This document shows, in pieces, positions 1-8,335 of a DNA stretch of 42,597 nt. Positions within the stretch are counted from its first letter, which is position 1; every line of letters starts with the position of its first letter. Below the pieces are notes generated by a model. The model was not told the DNA's origin, ran no database searches, and saw only the letters and a list, made by a program, of their open reading frames with translations. The position numbers were made by a program, and so were the translations under genes. The DNA comes from an uncultured Atopobiaceae bacterium (lineage in GTDB: Bacteria; Actinomycetota; Coriobacteriia; Coriobacteriales; Atopobiaceae). The stretch covers positions 1 to 42,597 of the forward strand of contig CALUHH010000017.1 of assembly GCA_944320385.1 (NCBI GenBank), in the 5' to 3' direction.

Positions 1-16
1 AAACTGGCGAAAGTCC

Positions 17-48
17 GTTTGCGCGACCGGCGCCGATTCTTTTGCGCG
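17..48. repeat. TTTGCGCGA repeat resembling the AlbA_2 gene operator
   Basis: The motif TTTGCGCGA occurs twice here (17-25 and 40-48), each followed by a YGGCG sequence. Closely related CTTTTGCGCG repeats precede the intact AlbA_2 gene at 3127. The region may be the operator left from the original promoter of the truncated gene. Regulatory role inferred. Confidence 0.35.
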
Positions 49-98
49 ATTGGCGAAAAGTACGTTGACGGTATCACGGGCGGGACGAGTACGAGGCC

Positions 99-1154
99 AT
101 GGTCCGCGACGCGAGCCCCGTGCCGCTCGACGCGGCGCCGCTGCCGGGCTTCGGCCCCGACGCGCTGTGCCCCGAGAGCGTCGCCGCCTACCGCAACGCG
201 CTCTCCTCCCGCCGTCCCGGCCACTCCTGGCTCGCCCTCTCGGACGAGGAGCTCCTCGTGAGGCTCGGGGCGCTCGGGCGCGAGGGGGGCGAGGGGCCGC
301 TGCTCGCCACGCGGGCGGGCCTGCTCATGTTCGGGCACGAGCACGAGGTCGTGCGCGAGTTCCCCTCGTTCTTCCTCGACTACCGGGAGCGCTACGAGGG
401 GGAGGGCGGGCGCTGGAGCGACCGCGTGACCACGGCCGACGGGGAGCGGCCCGGCAACGTCCTCGGCTTCTGGCAGGCCGTCTCAGCGAGGCTCACCGCA
501 GACCTCAGGCGCCCCTTCTCCACCGACGCCGCCCAGCTGCGCGTGGACGACACCCCCATGCGCAGAGCGCTGCGCGAGGCGCTCGTCAACGCGCTCATAC
601 ACGCGGACTACTACGGGAGCAGGCCCGTCACGGTCATGAAGTTCCGCGACAGGGTGGAGGTCGCCAACCCCGGGGACCTGCGCGTCCCGGCCGACGTGGC
701 GCTCAGGGGCGGGATCTCGGACGCCCGGAACCCCACCCTCATGAAGATGTTCTCGCTCATCGACGCCTGCGAGCGCGCGGGGAGCGGCCTCGACGCCATC
801 CGCTCCGCGTGCGCCGCCGCGCACGCGGCCGACGTGGAGCTCTCGGACGCCCACGAGCCCCCCGTCACGCGCCTGACGGTCCACCTGGGCGACGCCGCGG
901 CGCTCGGGTCCCCGGCGGCTCCGGCCGCCGCGCCGCCGACGGACGAGGAGCGCGTGCTCGGGCTGCTGGCTCGCGTGGGCGAGGCGCCGCGCTCCGCGGT
1001 GCAGTCCGAGCTCGGCTACGGGGGCACCAAGACCAAGCGCCTCCTCTCCTCCATGGTGGCGCGCGGCCTGCTCGAGACGAGGGGCGCGGGCAACAGGGTC
1101 ACCTACGTCCTCGGCCCCCAGGGGCGTCCGGGCGCCCCCGCCCCGGGCCTGTGA
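99..1154 (+). pseudogene. AlbA_2/RecG-like protein lacking its N-terminal domain
   Basis: Encodes the central GHKL-ATPase-like region and C-terminal winged helix of the AlbA_2 (schlafen-like, RecG-related) regulator family. Family features visible are REALVNALIHADY (N-box-like), DRVEVANPGDL, RNPTLMKMF and ERAGSGLDAI, followed by a C-terminal helix-turn-helix (about residues 285-340). The usual N-terminal AlbA_2 DNA-binding domain (about 130 residues with an EFK motif) is absent. The reading frame continues upstream of the ATG for ten codons (RYHGRDEYEA) and then meets TGA at 66-68, so the ORF is a 3' portion of a larger gene. No convincing ribosome-binding site precedes the ATG. A shortened protein could still be made, but I read it as a relic. 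The intact homologue at 3127-4380 shows what is missing. Confidence 0.7.
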
Positions 1155-1202
1155 GGGCGGGGGGCGCCTAGGCCCTCGCGGGCGGCGGGGCCGGGCGCGC
1201 CG

Positions 1203-2507
1203 CTAGGCGCCCAGGCAGCGCAGAGGGATCACGTAGACGCCCTCCTCGGTGCGGCGCGCGTAGCGGGAGAGGCCCGTGACCACCGCCGTGAACTCGGGCT
1301 CGCGCACGCGCGCCCGGGGGTTCTCGCAGAGCTTCCTGCGCAGCCGCAGCAGGCTCGCCACGCCGTCGGCGACCTTGTCCTCGCTCACCTTGAACTCGAA
1401 GGCCGCCCACCTGCCGTCGGCGAGCTCGACGACGGCGTCCGCCTCGAGGCCGGAGTCGTCGCGGTAGTAGCGCACCGGCTCGAAGCCCACGTCCGGCAGG
1501 GCGCGGGCGAACACCGTGAGGTCGCGCACGCACATCGCCTCGAAGAGCAGGCCGAAGGTCTGCCAGTCGCGCAGCAGCGCCTCGGGCCCCATCCCGAGCT
1601 GCGCCGCCGCGAGCGAGGGGTCCGCGAGGTAGCGCCTGGGCTTGGTGGCGAGCCTCTTGCGCGAGCGCGACTGGGGGACCCACCCCGGCACCTCCTCCAC
1701 GAGGTAGCTCTGCTTGAGGAACGAGAGGTAGGACGCCAGCGTGTCCTCGGAGATCAGCGACGCGGGGTCGTCCTCCCCGCCGTACATGTCCGCGATGACG
1801 GTGCGGTAGGTCGCGGCCTGGCCGAGGTTGCGCGCGAGGGAGGCGACGACCCTGCTCGTCACCTCGCCGTCCCTGCCCGCCGCCGGCGCGCTCTCCGTGA
1901 AGAACAGCCTCAGGTACTCGCGGGCGACCGTCTGGGCGGAGGCGACGCCCATGCCGACCGCCTCGGGCCAGCCCCCGCGGCACGCCAGGTCGACGAGCTC
2001 GCGGGTGCCGTCCGGCGCCACGCAGGGCTCGAACTCGCCGCGGAAGAGGCCCGCCAGGCTGACCGCCCCCGTGGAGTCGCCGCTCTCGGCGAGCGTCATG
2101 GGGTGCATGCGCACGCGCCCGATCCTCCCCGCGCCGCTGTGGGCGGGCTGCTCGGCGCCGCGCCTGGCGAGGGGGGCCGAGGAGCCCGTGAGGATCCACC
2201 CCCCGCGGATCCCCCGGGAGCGGTCCACCCCGCGCCTGACGGCGTCCCAGATCCTCGGGGCGAGCTGCCACTCGTCGATGACGTGGGGCCTCTCCCCGAG
2301 CGTCATGAGGGAGGGGTCGGCGCGGGCGAGGTCGAGGTCGTCGTCCACGTAGCTGACGCTCGCCCCGTGGGAGAGGGCGGTCCACGTCTTGCCGCACCAC
2401 TTGGTGCCGGCTATCTCCACCGCGCCGAACGTGGCGAGGTAGCGCTCGACCTGCTCGTCGACCACGCGCGGGAGGTAGCCCTCCGGCGTCAGCCTCTCCT
2501 CTGCCAT
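1203..2507 (-). CDS. AAA-family ATPase with DUF4143 domain
   Basis: A 434-residue protein of the DUF4143 ATPase family, common in accessory regions; cellular role not established. Visible: Walker A GTKWCGKT (residues 34-41), Walker B HVIDEW (75-80), sensor-like WILTGSS, the DUF4143 region, and a C-terminal PD-(D/E)XK-like stretch (RYYRDDSGLEADAVVE...FEFKV). The start at 2507 is chosen over an ATG 25 codons upstream because a strong AGGAGGAGGGG Shine-Dalgarno ends just before it, and the upstream codons cover the promoter. Two 16-bp palindromes lie upstream (2575-2613). The adjacent ORF at 2669-2944 is the C-terminal relic of a paralogue. Full length, no breaks seen. Confidence 0.85.
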   Translation of the reverse strand: MAEERLTPEGYLPRVVDEQVERYLATFGAVEIAGTKWCGKTWTALSHGASVSYVDDDLDLARADPSLMTLGERPHVIDEWQLAPRIWDAVRRGVDRSRGIRGGWILTGSSAPLARRGAEQPAHSGAGRIGRVRMHPMTLAESGDSTGAVSLAGLFRGEFEPCVAPDGTRELVDLACRGGWPEAVGMGVASAQTVAREYLRLFFTESAPAAGRDGEVTSRVVASLARNLGQAATYRTVIADMYGGEDDPASLISEDTLASYLSFLKQSYLVEEVPGWVPQSRSRKRLATKPRRYLADPSLAAAQLGMGPEALLRDWQTFGLLFEAMCVRDLTVFARALPDVGFEPVRYYRDDSGLEADAVVELADGRWAAFEFKVSEDKVADGVASLLRLRRKLCENPRARVREPEFTAVVTGLSRYARRTEEGVYVIPLRCLGA

Positions 2508-2537
2508 GTCCCCTCCTCCTCGCGCCCATCTGCGTCG

Positions 2538-2546
2538 AGCATACCA
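2538..2546 (-). promoter_or_regulatory. Extended -10 promoter element of the DUF4143 gene
   Basis: On the minus strand the sequence reads TGGTATGCT, an extended -10 (TGnTATGCT), about 30 bp upstream of the start codon at 2507. No good -35 is visible, as is usual for extended -10 promoters. Inferred from sequence only. Confidence 0.45.
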
Positions 2547-2574
2547 GTGCGACCGGGATTTTCCCAGTCCCTCG

Positions 2575-2613
2575 TTCGGCATTTTCCGAAAATCCCGTTC
2601 GGCATTATCCGAA
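2575..2613. promoter_or_regulatory. Tandem 16-bp palindromes, candidate operator
   Basis: Two copies of the interrupted palindrome TTCGG-N6-CCGAA (2575-2590 with spacer CATTTT; 2598-2613 with spacer CATTAT) are placed 23 bp apart, about two helical turns, just upstream of the DUF4143 promoter. A GGGATTTTCCC palindrome lies at 2555-2565. The spacing suggests cooperative binding of a dimeric regulator. Function inferred. Confidence 0.55.
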
Positions 2614-2668
2614 AGCCGTCGCCGGTGGGCTGATTGCCACTCGTGGCGCGCAAAGTCATGCGCCCGCC

Positions 2669-2944
2669 TTGCCAGCCGAGCTCAGGCACTACCGGGACGA
2701 CTCAAACCTCGAGGTCGACCTCGTCGTCGAGCGCGAGGACGGCGCGTGGGGCGCCTTCGAGGTGAAGCTCGGGGCGGACCGGGAGGACGTCGGGGCGCGC
2801 AGCGTGCTGGCGCCCGACCGCAAGATGACCGAGCGGGGCGAGAGGCCCGCGTCCGTGCTCGCCGTCGTCGTGGGGGTCGGCGGGGTCGCGCGCGTGAGGC
2901 CGGACGGCGTGCGCGTGGTGCCGGTCGATCACCTGGGGGCCTAG
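2669..2944 (+). pseudogene. 3' relic of a second DUF4143 ATPase gene
   Basis: The 91 codons align with the extreme C-terminus of the neighbouring DUF4143 ATPase. HYRDDSNLEVDLVVE, GAFEVKLG and the final DHLGA correspond to YYRDDSGLEADAVVE, AAFEFKVS and RCLGA in the gene at 1203-2507. The ATPase and DUF4143 portions are missing and the middle of the fragment has diverged. Homology begins abruptly after the palindrome pair at 2575-2613, so the 5' two-thirds was probably deleted. No Shine-Dalgarno precedes the first ATG. Not expected to be functional. Confidence 0.75.
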
Positions 2945-3049
2945 CCCCGCGTCGCCTCCCCACGGTCGCCGAGCCCGGGCGTTGCGGCAGGACCACCGCC
3001 CCGCGACGTGGGGGCGCGCCCGCGCCCCGGCGCCCCTCGCGGGATTTGC

Positions 3050-3057
3050 GTGTATAG
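3050..3057 (+). promoter_or_regulatory. Extended -10 promoter of the intact AlbA_2 gene
   Basis: TGTATAGT is an extended -10 element upstream of the AlbA_2-type gene. The candidate operator at 3069-3095 lies immediately downstream of it, so a bound regulator would block transcription. Inferred from sequence. Confidence 0.5.
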
Positions 3058-3068
3058 TTGTGAGCAAA

Positions 3069-3095
3069 CTTTTGCGCGTACTTTTGCGCGCAAAA
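3069..3095. promoter_or_regulatory. CTTTTGCGCG direct repeat ending in a 14-bp perfect palindrome
   Basis: CTTTTGCGCG occurs at 3069-3078 and 3081-3090, and the second copy is part of the perfect palindrome TTTTGCGCGCAAAA (3082-3095). The array lies between the -10 element and the start codon. A degenerate version is conserved upstream of the pseudogene at 12147-12335, which supports a functional role for the site. Inferred operator. Confidence 0.55.
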
Positions 3096-3126
3096 CATGT
3101 CGGCAAGAGCTTCGGACGGAGGGGTC

Positions 3127-4380
3127 ATGCGAGAGGGCAGGCAGCTCGAGTTCAAGGAGGACGTGAGCGCGTCGTTCCTCAAGACGGTGTCGGCGTTCGC
3201 AAACTACGGCGGGGGCTCCGTGCTGTTCGGCGTGGCGGACGACGGCAGGGCCGTGGGCCTCGCCGACCCGGTGGCGAGCTGCCTCGACATCGAGAACCGG
3301 GTGAACGACGCCATCTCCCCCCGACCCGACTACTCGCTCGAGGTCCACGAGGCGGACTCCGTCGTGGAGCTGCGCGTGCGCCCGGGCGCCTCCAAGCCCT
3401 ACCTCTACCGGTCGAAGGCATACAAGCGCAGCGACTCCGCGACCGTGGAGGTGGACACGGTCGAGCTCACCCGCCTCGTCCTCGAGGGGGGGAACACCTC
3501 CTTCGAGCAGCTCCCCGCCGCCCGCCAGGACCTCACCTTCAAGACCCTGGGCGAAGCGATGGTGAGGCGCGTCGGCATCGCCTCCTTCAACGAGGACACC
3601 CTGAAGACACTGGACCTCCTCTCTACGGAGCGGGGCTACAACAAGGCGGCGGAGATTCTTGCCGACGAGGGCGGCCTCCCCGGAATCGACCTGGCGCGCT
3701 TCGGGGAGAGCGTGAGCGTGATCCTGCGCCGGGTGACGCTCGAGGGGGTCTGCGCCCTCACGGAGTTCGAGGAGGCGGCGCGGGTCTTCGAGGAGCTCTA
3801 CTGCCACGAGGAGGTCTCGGGCACCGTGCGTCGCAGGGTCGAGACGATACCGCTCGCGGCCTTCCGCGAGGCCCTGGCCAACGCCCTCGTCCACAGGACG
3901 TGGGACGTCTCGGCGCGCATCCGCGTCTCGATGTACGACGACCGCGTGGAGGTGTCCTCCCCGGGAGGGCTGCCCGCGGGCATCTCCGAGGACGAGTACC
4001 TATCGGACATGGTCTCGGTGCGGAGGAACCCGATCCTCGCCAACGTCTTCTACCGGCTCGGCCTCATCGAGGCCTTCGGCACGGGGATCCTCCGGATCAG
4101 GGAGGCCTACGCGGGCAGCGCCAGCAGGCCGCGCTTCGACGTGCGGGAGAACTCCGTCACGGTCACCCTGCCCGTCCTCGCCGAGGACCTCGGCCTGACG
4201 GAGGACCAGATGCGCGTCTACGAGCTCCTCAGCCCCGTCCGCGCGCAGGCGGGCGGAGAGCTGCACGCGCGGGTGGACTTCAGCCGCTCAAAGCTCAACG
4301 GCATCCTCAAGGCGCTCGTGGGCCGCGGCCTCGCGAGGACGACCGGCGCGGGCAGGGGCCTCAAGTACCTGCGGGGCTAG
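3127..4380 (+). CDS. AlbA_2 (schlafen-like) / RecG-related transcriptional regulator
   Basis: A 417-residue intact member of the family often annotated as putative DNA-binding or ATP-dependent helicase RecG-related protein. An N-terminal AlbA_2 domain (about residues 1-120: QLEFKED, ANYGGGSVLFGVADDG) is followed by the GHKL-like domain (FREALANALVHRTWD, YDDRVEVSSPGG, RRNPILANVFYRLGLIEAFGTGILRI) and a C-terminal winged helix ending in GLKYLRG. The start at 3127 is preferred over the ATG at 3097 because GGAGGGG lies just upstream of it. These proteins are generally thought to bind DNA and ligand as regulators or defence components; no target is known here. An operator-like array precedes the gene, so autoregulation is plausible. 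Confidence 0.85.
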   Translation: MREGRQLEFKEDVSASFLKTVSAFANYGGGSVLFGVADDGRAVGLADPVASCLDIENRVNDAISPRPDYSLEVHEADSVVELRVRPGASKPYLYRSKAYKRSDSATVEVDTVELTRLVLEGGNTSFEQLPAARQDLTFKTLGEAMVRRVGIASFNEDTLKTLDLLSTERGYNKAAEILADEGGLPGIDLARFGESVSVILRRVTLEGVCALTEFEEAARVFEELYCHEEVSGTVRRRVETIPLAAFREALANALVHRTWDVSARIRVSMYDDRVEVSSPGGLPAGISEDEYLSDMVSVRRNPILANVFYRLGLIEAFGTGILRIREAYAGSASRPRFDVRENSVTVTLPVLAEDLGLTEDQMRVYELLSPVRAQAGGELHARVDFSRSKLNGILKALVGRGLARTTGAGRGLKYLRG

Positions 4381-4419
4381 CCCCTGGCGCGGCGGCCGGC
4401 GGACCCATCAAGAATCTGG

Positions 4420-4715
4420 GTGGCATCCCCGCGCCGGGTGAGGAGGTCGCTCGGGGGCGGCGTTCGCGTCGTGGACAGGCGTCCCGGGACGACCACCCTC
4501 TACGACGGGGTCGCCTCGCAGCCGGTCGCAGACGCGCTGCGGTCCGCGGCCGGGACGATGGGCAGGGAGCGGTGCCTCGCCGCCGCGGACGAGGCCGAGA
4601 GGCTCGGTTGAGGGGGCGGTCGAGTGGGCGAACGAGCTGATCGGCGCGATAGACGGGGCGGGGCTGCCTGGGCACACGGCCCCTGCCCGCGCCCTTCTCG
4701 GCAACTTTGTGTGGC
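4420..4715 (+). pseudogene. Frameshifted relic of an unrecognised gene
   Basis: A 63-codon ORF (4420-4611) reads with plausible protein composition (RVVDRRPGTTTLYDGVAS, AAADEAERLG) and stops at a TGA. In a different frame the coding-like sequence carries on directly (GAVEWANELIGAIDGAGL, then APARALLGNFVW). The simplest reading is one gene of roughly 100 codons broken by a frameshift. I do not recognise the family and cannot exclude a chance ORF in GC-rich DNA. The rest of the gap between 4381 and 4773 shows nothing else. Confidence 0.35.
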
Positions 4716-4773
4716 TTGCATCGTCGTGCCCTCCCCGGGGGCCGCGCATGGCCGGAGCGGGGCGTCGCGCGGA

Positions 4774-4779
4774 TATAAT
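4774..4779 (+). promoter_or_regulatory. -10 box of the DUF6273 lipoprotein operon
   Basis: A perfect TATAAT lies about 40 bp upstream of the start codon of the lipoprotein gene in an otherwise very GC-rich stretch. No clear -35 hexamer is visible. It probably drives the four-gene operon up to 8923. Confidence 0.5.
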
Positions 4780-4819
4780 CTGCTCTCGTGAAGAAAACGC
4801 CCGGAGGGAGGCAAGCTTG

Positions 4820-5689
4820 GTGCTGGACCGTTCCATCTCGAGGAGGGGACTTCTCGCGCTCGGCGCCGCCCTCTCCCTCTCCGCCTGCTCCGCGGGGGGC
4901 GGGGCGCCGGACGGCGGGTCCCCCCAGGCGGAGGTCCTGGAGGACCGCCTCGCCAGCGCCGCAGCGTCCGCCCTCAACGCCCTGACGTGGCAGGAGGTCG
5001 CGGAGCTCTCCGCGCGCATCTCCGCCGCGGGCGACGACGCGGAGGCGGCCGCCATCGGCGCGGCCGCGGGCGTGCTCGACGCCGACGGCGTGCCCGAGCG
5101 CTCCCAGGCCAAGATCGTCGAGCTCTCCGACGGCACGCTCGCCCGCGTGCGCGTGGTGGGCTACCGCCGCGGTGCCCTCTCCGACGGCACGCGCGCGGGG
5201 CTTGTCCTCGCCTTCGCGGACGCCATCGCCTCCCGCGGCGTCACCGGCTCCCGCTCCACGGAGGGCGGCTGGGCGGCGTCCGAGCTGCGCTCCTGGCTCA
5301 ACGGCGAGGCGCTGGGCCTCCTCCCGGAGGACCTGCGCGCCGTCATCCGCCCCGCCTACAAGACGACGGTCGCCTCCCTCGGCGAGGAGCCGGGCTACAC
5401 CGATGACGCCCTGTGGCTCCTCAGCGAGTCCGAGCTCGCGGGCGAGGGCGCGGCCGAGGAGGGCGAGGCCCTGCAGCTCTTTGAGGCCAGCCCCCAGGGG
5501 ACGCCCCTCTTCGACGACGCCTTCCGCCGCTACGACCGCGCGACGGGCGCCTGGGACTGCTGGTGGGAGCGCTCGCTCGACCCCGCGCGCGAGTCCTTCC
5601 TCTTCCGCTCCTACGGCGGCGGGCACACCCAGGCGATCAAGTACGGCCCCAACTTCGAGCTGGGCGTCGCGCCCGGCTTCTGCCTCTGA
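4820..5689 (+). CDS. DUF6273-domain lipoprotein
   Basis: 289 residues from a GTG start preceded by GGAGGGAGG; TTG at 4817 is the alternative. The N-terminus has a twin-arginine-like lipoprotein signal: SRRGLLALG, then a hydrophobic stretch ending in lipobox LSAC with the lipidated Cys at residue 23. The mature part carries a DUF6273 domain, a family of unknown function in surface proteins of Gram-positive gut bacteria. Its marks here are ELRSWLNGEAL, WWERSLDPARESF and the final GVAPGFCL. Expected on the outer face of the membrane. It is the first gene of an operon with a membrane glycosyltransferase, a prenyltransferase and a phosphatase, with 7 nt to the next start, which suggests a link to envelope glycan assembly. 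That link is inferred from position only. Confidence 0.75.
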   Translation: MLDRSISRRGLLALGAALSLSACSAGGGAPDGGSPQAEVLEDRLASAAASALNALTWQEVAELSARISAAGDDAEAAAIGAAAGVLDADGVPERSQAKIVELSDGTLARVRVVGYRRGALSDGTRAGLVLAFADAIASRGVTGSRSTEGGWAASELRSWLNGEALGLLPEDLRAVIRPAYKTTVASLGEEPGYTDDALWLLSESELAGEGAAEEGEALQLFEASPQGTPLFDDAFRRYDRATGAWDCWWERSLDPARESFLFRSYGGGHTQAIKYGPNFELGVAPGFCL

Positions 5690-5696
5690 GGTGACC

Positions 5697-7403
5697 ATGA
5701 GAACCCTGACCAAAGACCTCGCGCTCGTCGCCGGCCGCGCCCTGCTGCTGTTCGTGGGCATAGACGTCCTTCTCGGCTCCGCCCTGCTTGTTCTGGGCGT
5801 CACGGTGGGACCGCTGCTGCTGCCCGCCTCCGCGGTTGTCGCGGTGGCGGCGACGCTCGCCCTGCACCGCGGGCTTCCCCGGGCGGACCTCGCCGCGGGC
5901 GTCCTGCTCGCCGTGGCCGTTGCCGCCGCGAGCGTGGCCGTGGCCGGCGCCTTCGTGGACATGAGCTACGACGGCAACTCCTACCAGAAGGTGGCCATGG
6001 GCGCGCTCGCCCACGGGTGGAACCCCGTCTACGAGAGCATCGACGCCTACTACCTGCGCTCGCCCGTGTCCCTCTCGCCGGTGACGCACGCCCTCTGGGC
6101 GGACCACTACCCCAAGGCGAGCTGGGTCTTTGGCTCCTCCGCCTACGCCCTCGTGGGCAACATAGAGGCCGGCAAGTCCGTCAACCTGGTGATGGGCGCG
6201 GCGATGGCGCTGCTGCTGTGGCACTACCTGCGCTCGCGCTTCCTCGGGGCCGCCGGGGCGGGCGCCGTCTCGGCCCTCGCGGCGGTCAACCCCATCACGC
6301 TCCCGCAGTACCTGACCAACTACGTGGACGGGCTTCTCGCCTGCACCCTGTTCGCCATCGTCGCGATGCTCGTGGCGCGCGCCGACGAGCGCTTCTGCCA
6401 GGGCAGGGGCGCGGCTGCCGACGCCGCCCTGGCGGCGGCGGTGCTCGTGTGCGTCAACATCAAGTTCACCGGGTTCGTGTACGCCGGGTTCTTCTGCGGC
6501 TCGTTCTGGGTGCTCGAGCTCGTGCGCTCCCGCCTCTCCGGGGGGTCCGCCGCCCTGGGGAGGACCTTCGCGCGCAGGACCGGCTACTACCTCGCCGTGG
6601 TGGCCGTCTCCGTCCTGGTGGCGGGGTCCAACAGCTACGTCCGCAACGCCGTGGACCACGGCAGCCCCTTCTACCCGCTCATCAGCTCCCAGCAGGTGGA
6701 CATCATCGAGGGCTACCAGCCGGACAGCTTCGCCAGCATGAACCCCTACAAGCAGTTCGCGCTCTCCGCCCTCTCCAAGACGTCCAACCTCTGGAAGGAG
6801 GACGTCCAGCTCAAGGTCCCGTTCACCTTCTCGGCCGACGAGCTCTCGGTCAGCGTGGTGGACGCCAGGCGGGCCGGCTTTGGCGCCTTCTCCAGCGGCA
6901 TCTTCCTCGTCTCCGGCGCCGCGTGCCTCGTCGGCTGCGCAGTGCTGTGGCGCCGCGACCGCGCGTGGCTCGGCGTCGCGGCGGCCTTCGTCGTGCCCTC
7001 GGTGGCGCTCGTCGGCCTCACCGACGGCAGCTGGTGGGCGCGCTACACGCCGTACCTGTGGCTGGTCCCCTGCATGGCGCTCGTGATGCTCCTCGGCGCC
7101 CAAGGCCCGCGCCCCGCGGCGCGCCGCGTCCTCGGAGCGGCCCTCGCGCTCGTGATGGCGGTAGACGTCCTCACCTTCGCGCCCGCCGTCCTGTACTCCG
7201 CCTCGTGCACGCGCGAGTACCGGGAGTTCTCCCAGGGGCTCCTCGCCCGCGGGGAGGAGGTCTCGGTGACGCTGACCGACGCTGCCCTGGGCGGCGTCCT
7301 CTACAACCTCCGCGACGACGGGGTAGACTACCGTTACGTGCCCGGCGTCGAGGGCGGGGCGTCCCAGACCCTCGGCTTCGTAGGGCTCGTCGCAGCGGAA
7401 TAG
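5697..7403 (+). CDS. Polytopic membrane protein, GT-C glycosyltransferase-like
   Basis: 568 residues with roughly ten or more hydrophobic segments. Two N-terminal helices are followed by an acidic extracytoplasmic loop (VDMSYDGNSYQK), as in GT-C fold enzymes that take sugars from polyprenyl-phosphate donors. Further features are WADHYPKASW, NYVDGLLACTLF, SNSYVRN and a tail with little membrane character. The start ATG at 5697 follows GAGGTGACC and sits 7 nt after the lipoprotein stop. Nearby genes for a UbiA prenyltransferase and HAD phosphatase would fit a decaprenyl-phosphate-sugar donor. Substrate unknown; family assignment rests on topology and the acidic loop, so it is moderate. It could instead be an uncharacterised membrane protein with a similar layout. 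Confidence 0.65.
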   Translation: MRTLTKDLALVAGRALLLFVGIDVLLGSALLVLGVTVGPLLLPASAVVAVAATLALHRGLPRADLAAGVLLAVAVAAASVAVAGAFVDMSYDGNSYQKVAMGALAHGWNPVYESIDAYYLRSPVSLSPVTHALWADHYPKASWVFGSSAYALVGNIEAGKSVNLVMGAAMALLLWHYLRSRFLGAAGAGAVSALAAVNPITLPQYLTNYVDGLLACTLFAIVAMLVARADERFCQGRGAAADAALAAAVLVCVNIKFTGFVYAGFFCGSFWVLELVRSRLSGGSAALGRTFARRTGYYLAVVAVSVLVAGSNSYVRNAVDHGSPFYPLISSQQVDIIEGYQPDSFASMNPYKQFALSALSKTSNLWKEDVQLKVPFTFSADELSVSVVDARRAGFGAFSSGIFLVSGAACLVGCAVLWRRDRAWLGVAAAFVVPSVALVGLTDGSWWARYTPYLWLVPCMALVMLLGAQGPRPAARRVLGAALALVMAVDVLTFAPAVLYSASCTREYREFSQGLLARGEEVSVTLTDAALGGVLYNLRDDGVDYRYVPGVEGGASQTLGFVGLVAAE

Positions 7404-7453
7404 CCCACGGGCCGCCCCGCCCGCGGGCGCGGCGCGCGGCAGAAAGGTCTGAC

Positions 7454-8332
7454 GTGTCCCAGCTCTCCACCGCCCTCCGCCTGCTGAGGGCCAAGCACTG
7501 GATAAAGAACGTCCTGGTGTTCTTCCCCATAGCCTTCGGCGGGGTCCTGCTCACCGACGGGCGGGCCCTCGGGGCCACCGTCGCGGGCTTCTGCGCGCTC
7601 TCGCTCGTGGCGTCGGGCGTCTACGTGGTCAACGACATCCGCGACGTCGAGCGCGACCGCGCCCACCCCACCAAGCGCAACCGCCCGATCGCCTCGGGCG
7701 CCGTGAGCGTGCGCGCGGCCTCGGCCGCGGCCGTGGCGCTCTTCGCGGCGGGCCTCGCCGTGGACCTGCTCGCCGCTGGCCCCGACCTGCCCTCGCTCGC
7801 GTGCCTTCTCGCCTACGTGGCGCTCAACCTCGGCTACAGCTTTGGCCTCAAGAACGTGCCCATAGCCGACATCGCCATCCTCGCCGCGGGCTACCTCATC
7901 CGCGTGCTCTACGGCTCGTGCCTCACGGGGATAGACATCTCCGCCTGGATGTACCTGACCGTGCTCTCGCTCTCGTTCTACCTCGGCCTGGGCAAGCGCA
8001 AGGGCGAGCTCGACGCGGCAGGCGGCGGCCCGGTCCGCCCGGTGGTCGAGAAGTACCCGGCGGAGTTCCTCTCGAGCAACATGACGGTCTTCTTTGCCCT
8101 GGGGCTCGTGTTCTACTCCCTGTGGGCCACCGACGCCGGCACTGTGGCGCGCACCTCCGGCGGCATGGTGCTCACCATCCCCATCGTCTTTCTCATCTGC
8201 CTGCGCTACAGCCTGGTGCTGGGGCGCGAGGGGCAGGGCGACCCCATCGAGGTGGTCCTGGGCGACAGGGCCCTCATGGCGCTGCTCGCGGTCTTCGCCG
8301 CGGCGGTGCTCGTCATCATCTACGCGGGGTGA
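7454..8332 (+). CDS. UbiA-family prenyltransferase, decaprenyl-phosphate phosphoribosyltransferase-like
   Basis: 292 residues, GTG start preceded by AGAAAGG. The UbiA signature NDIRDVERDRAHPTKRNRP (NDxxDxxxD with nearby basic residues) is followed by a second conserved loop (IADIAILAAGYLIRVLYG) and a conserved LGLGKRKGEL segment; about eight to nine membrane helices. It resembles enzymes that transfer 5-phosphoribosyl from PRPP to decaprenyl phosphate, the first step to the decaprenyl-linked arabinose/ribose donors of actinobacteria. It is followed 3 nt later by a HAD phosphatase that could remove the 5-phosphate, and preceded by a GT-C-like enzyme that could use the product. The precise substrate is inferred. 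Confidence 0.8.
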   Translation: MSQLSTALRLLRAKHWIKNVLVFFPIAFGGVLLTDGRALGATVAGFCALSLVASGVYVVNDIRDVERDRAHPTKRNRPIASGAVSVRAASAAAVALFAAGLAVDLLAAGPDLPSLACLLAYVALNLGYSFGLKNVPIADIAILAAGYLIRVLYGSCLTGIDISAWMYLTVLSLSFYLGLGKRKGELDAAGGGPVRPVVEKYPAEFLSSNMTVFFALGLVFYSLWATDAGTVARTSGGMVLTIPIVFLICLRYSLVLGREGQGDPIEVVLGDRALMALLAVFAAAVLVIIYAG

Positions 8333-8335
8333 GCC

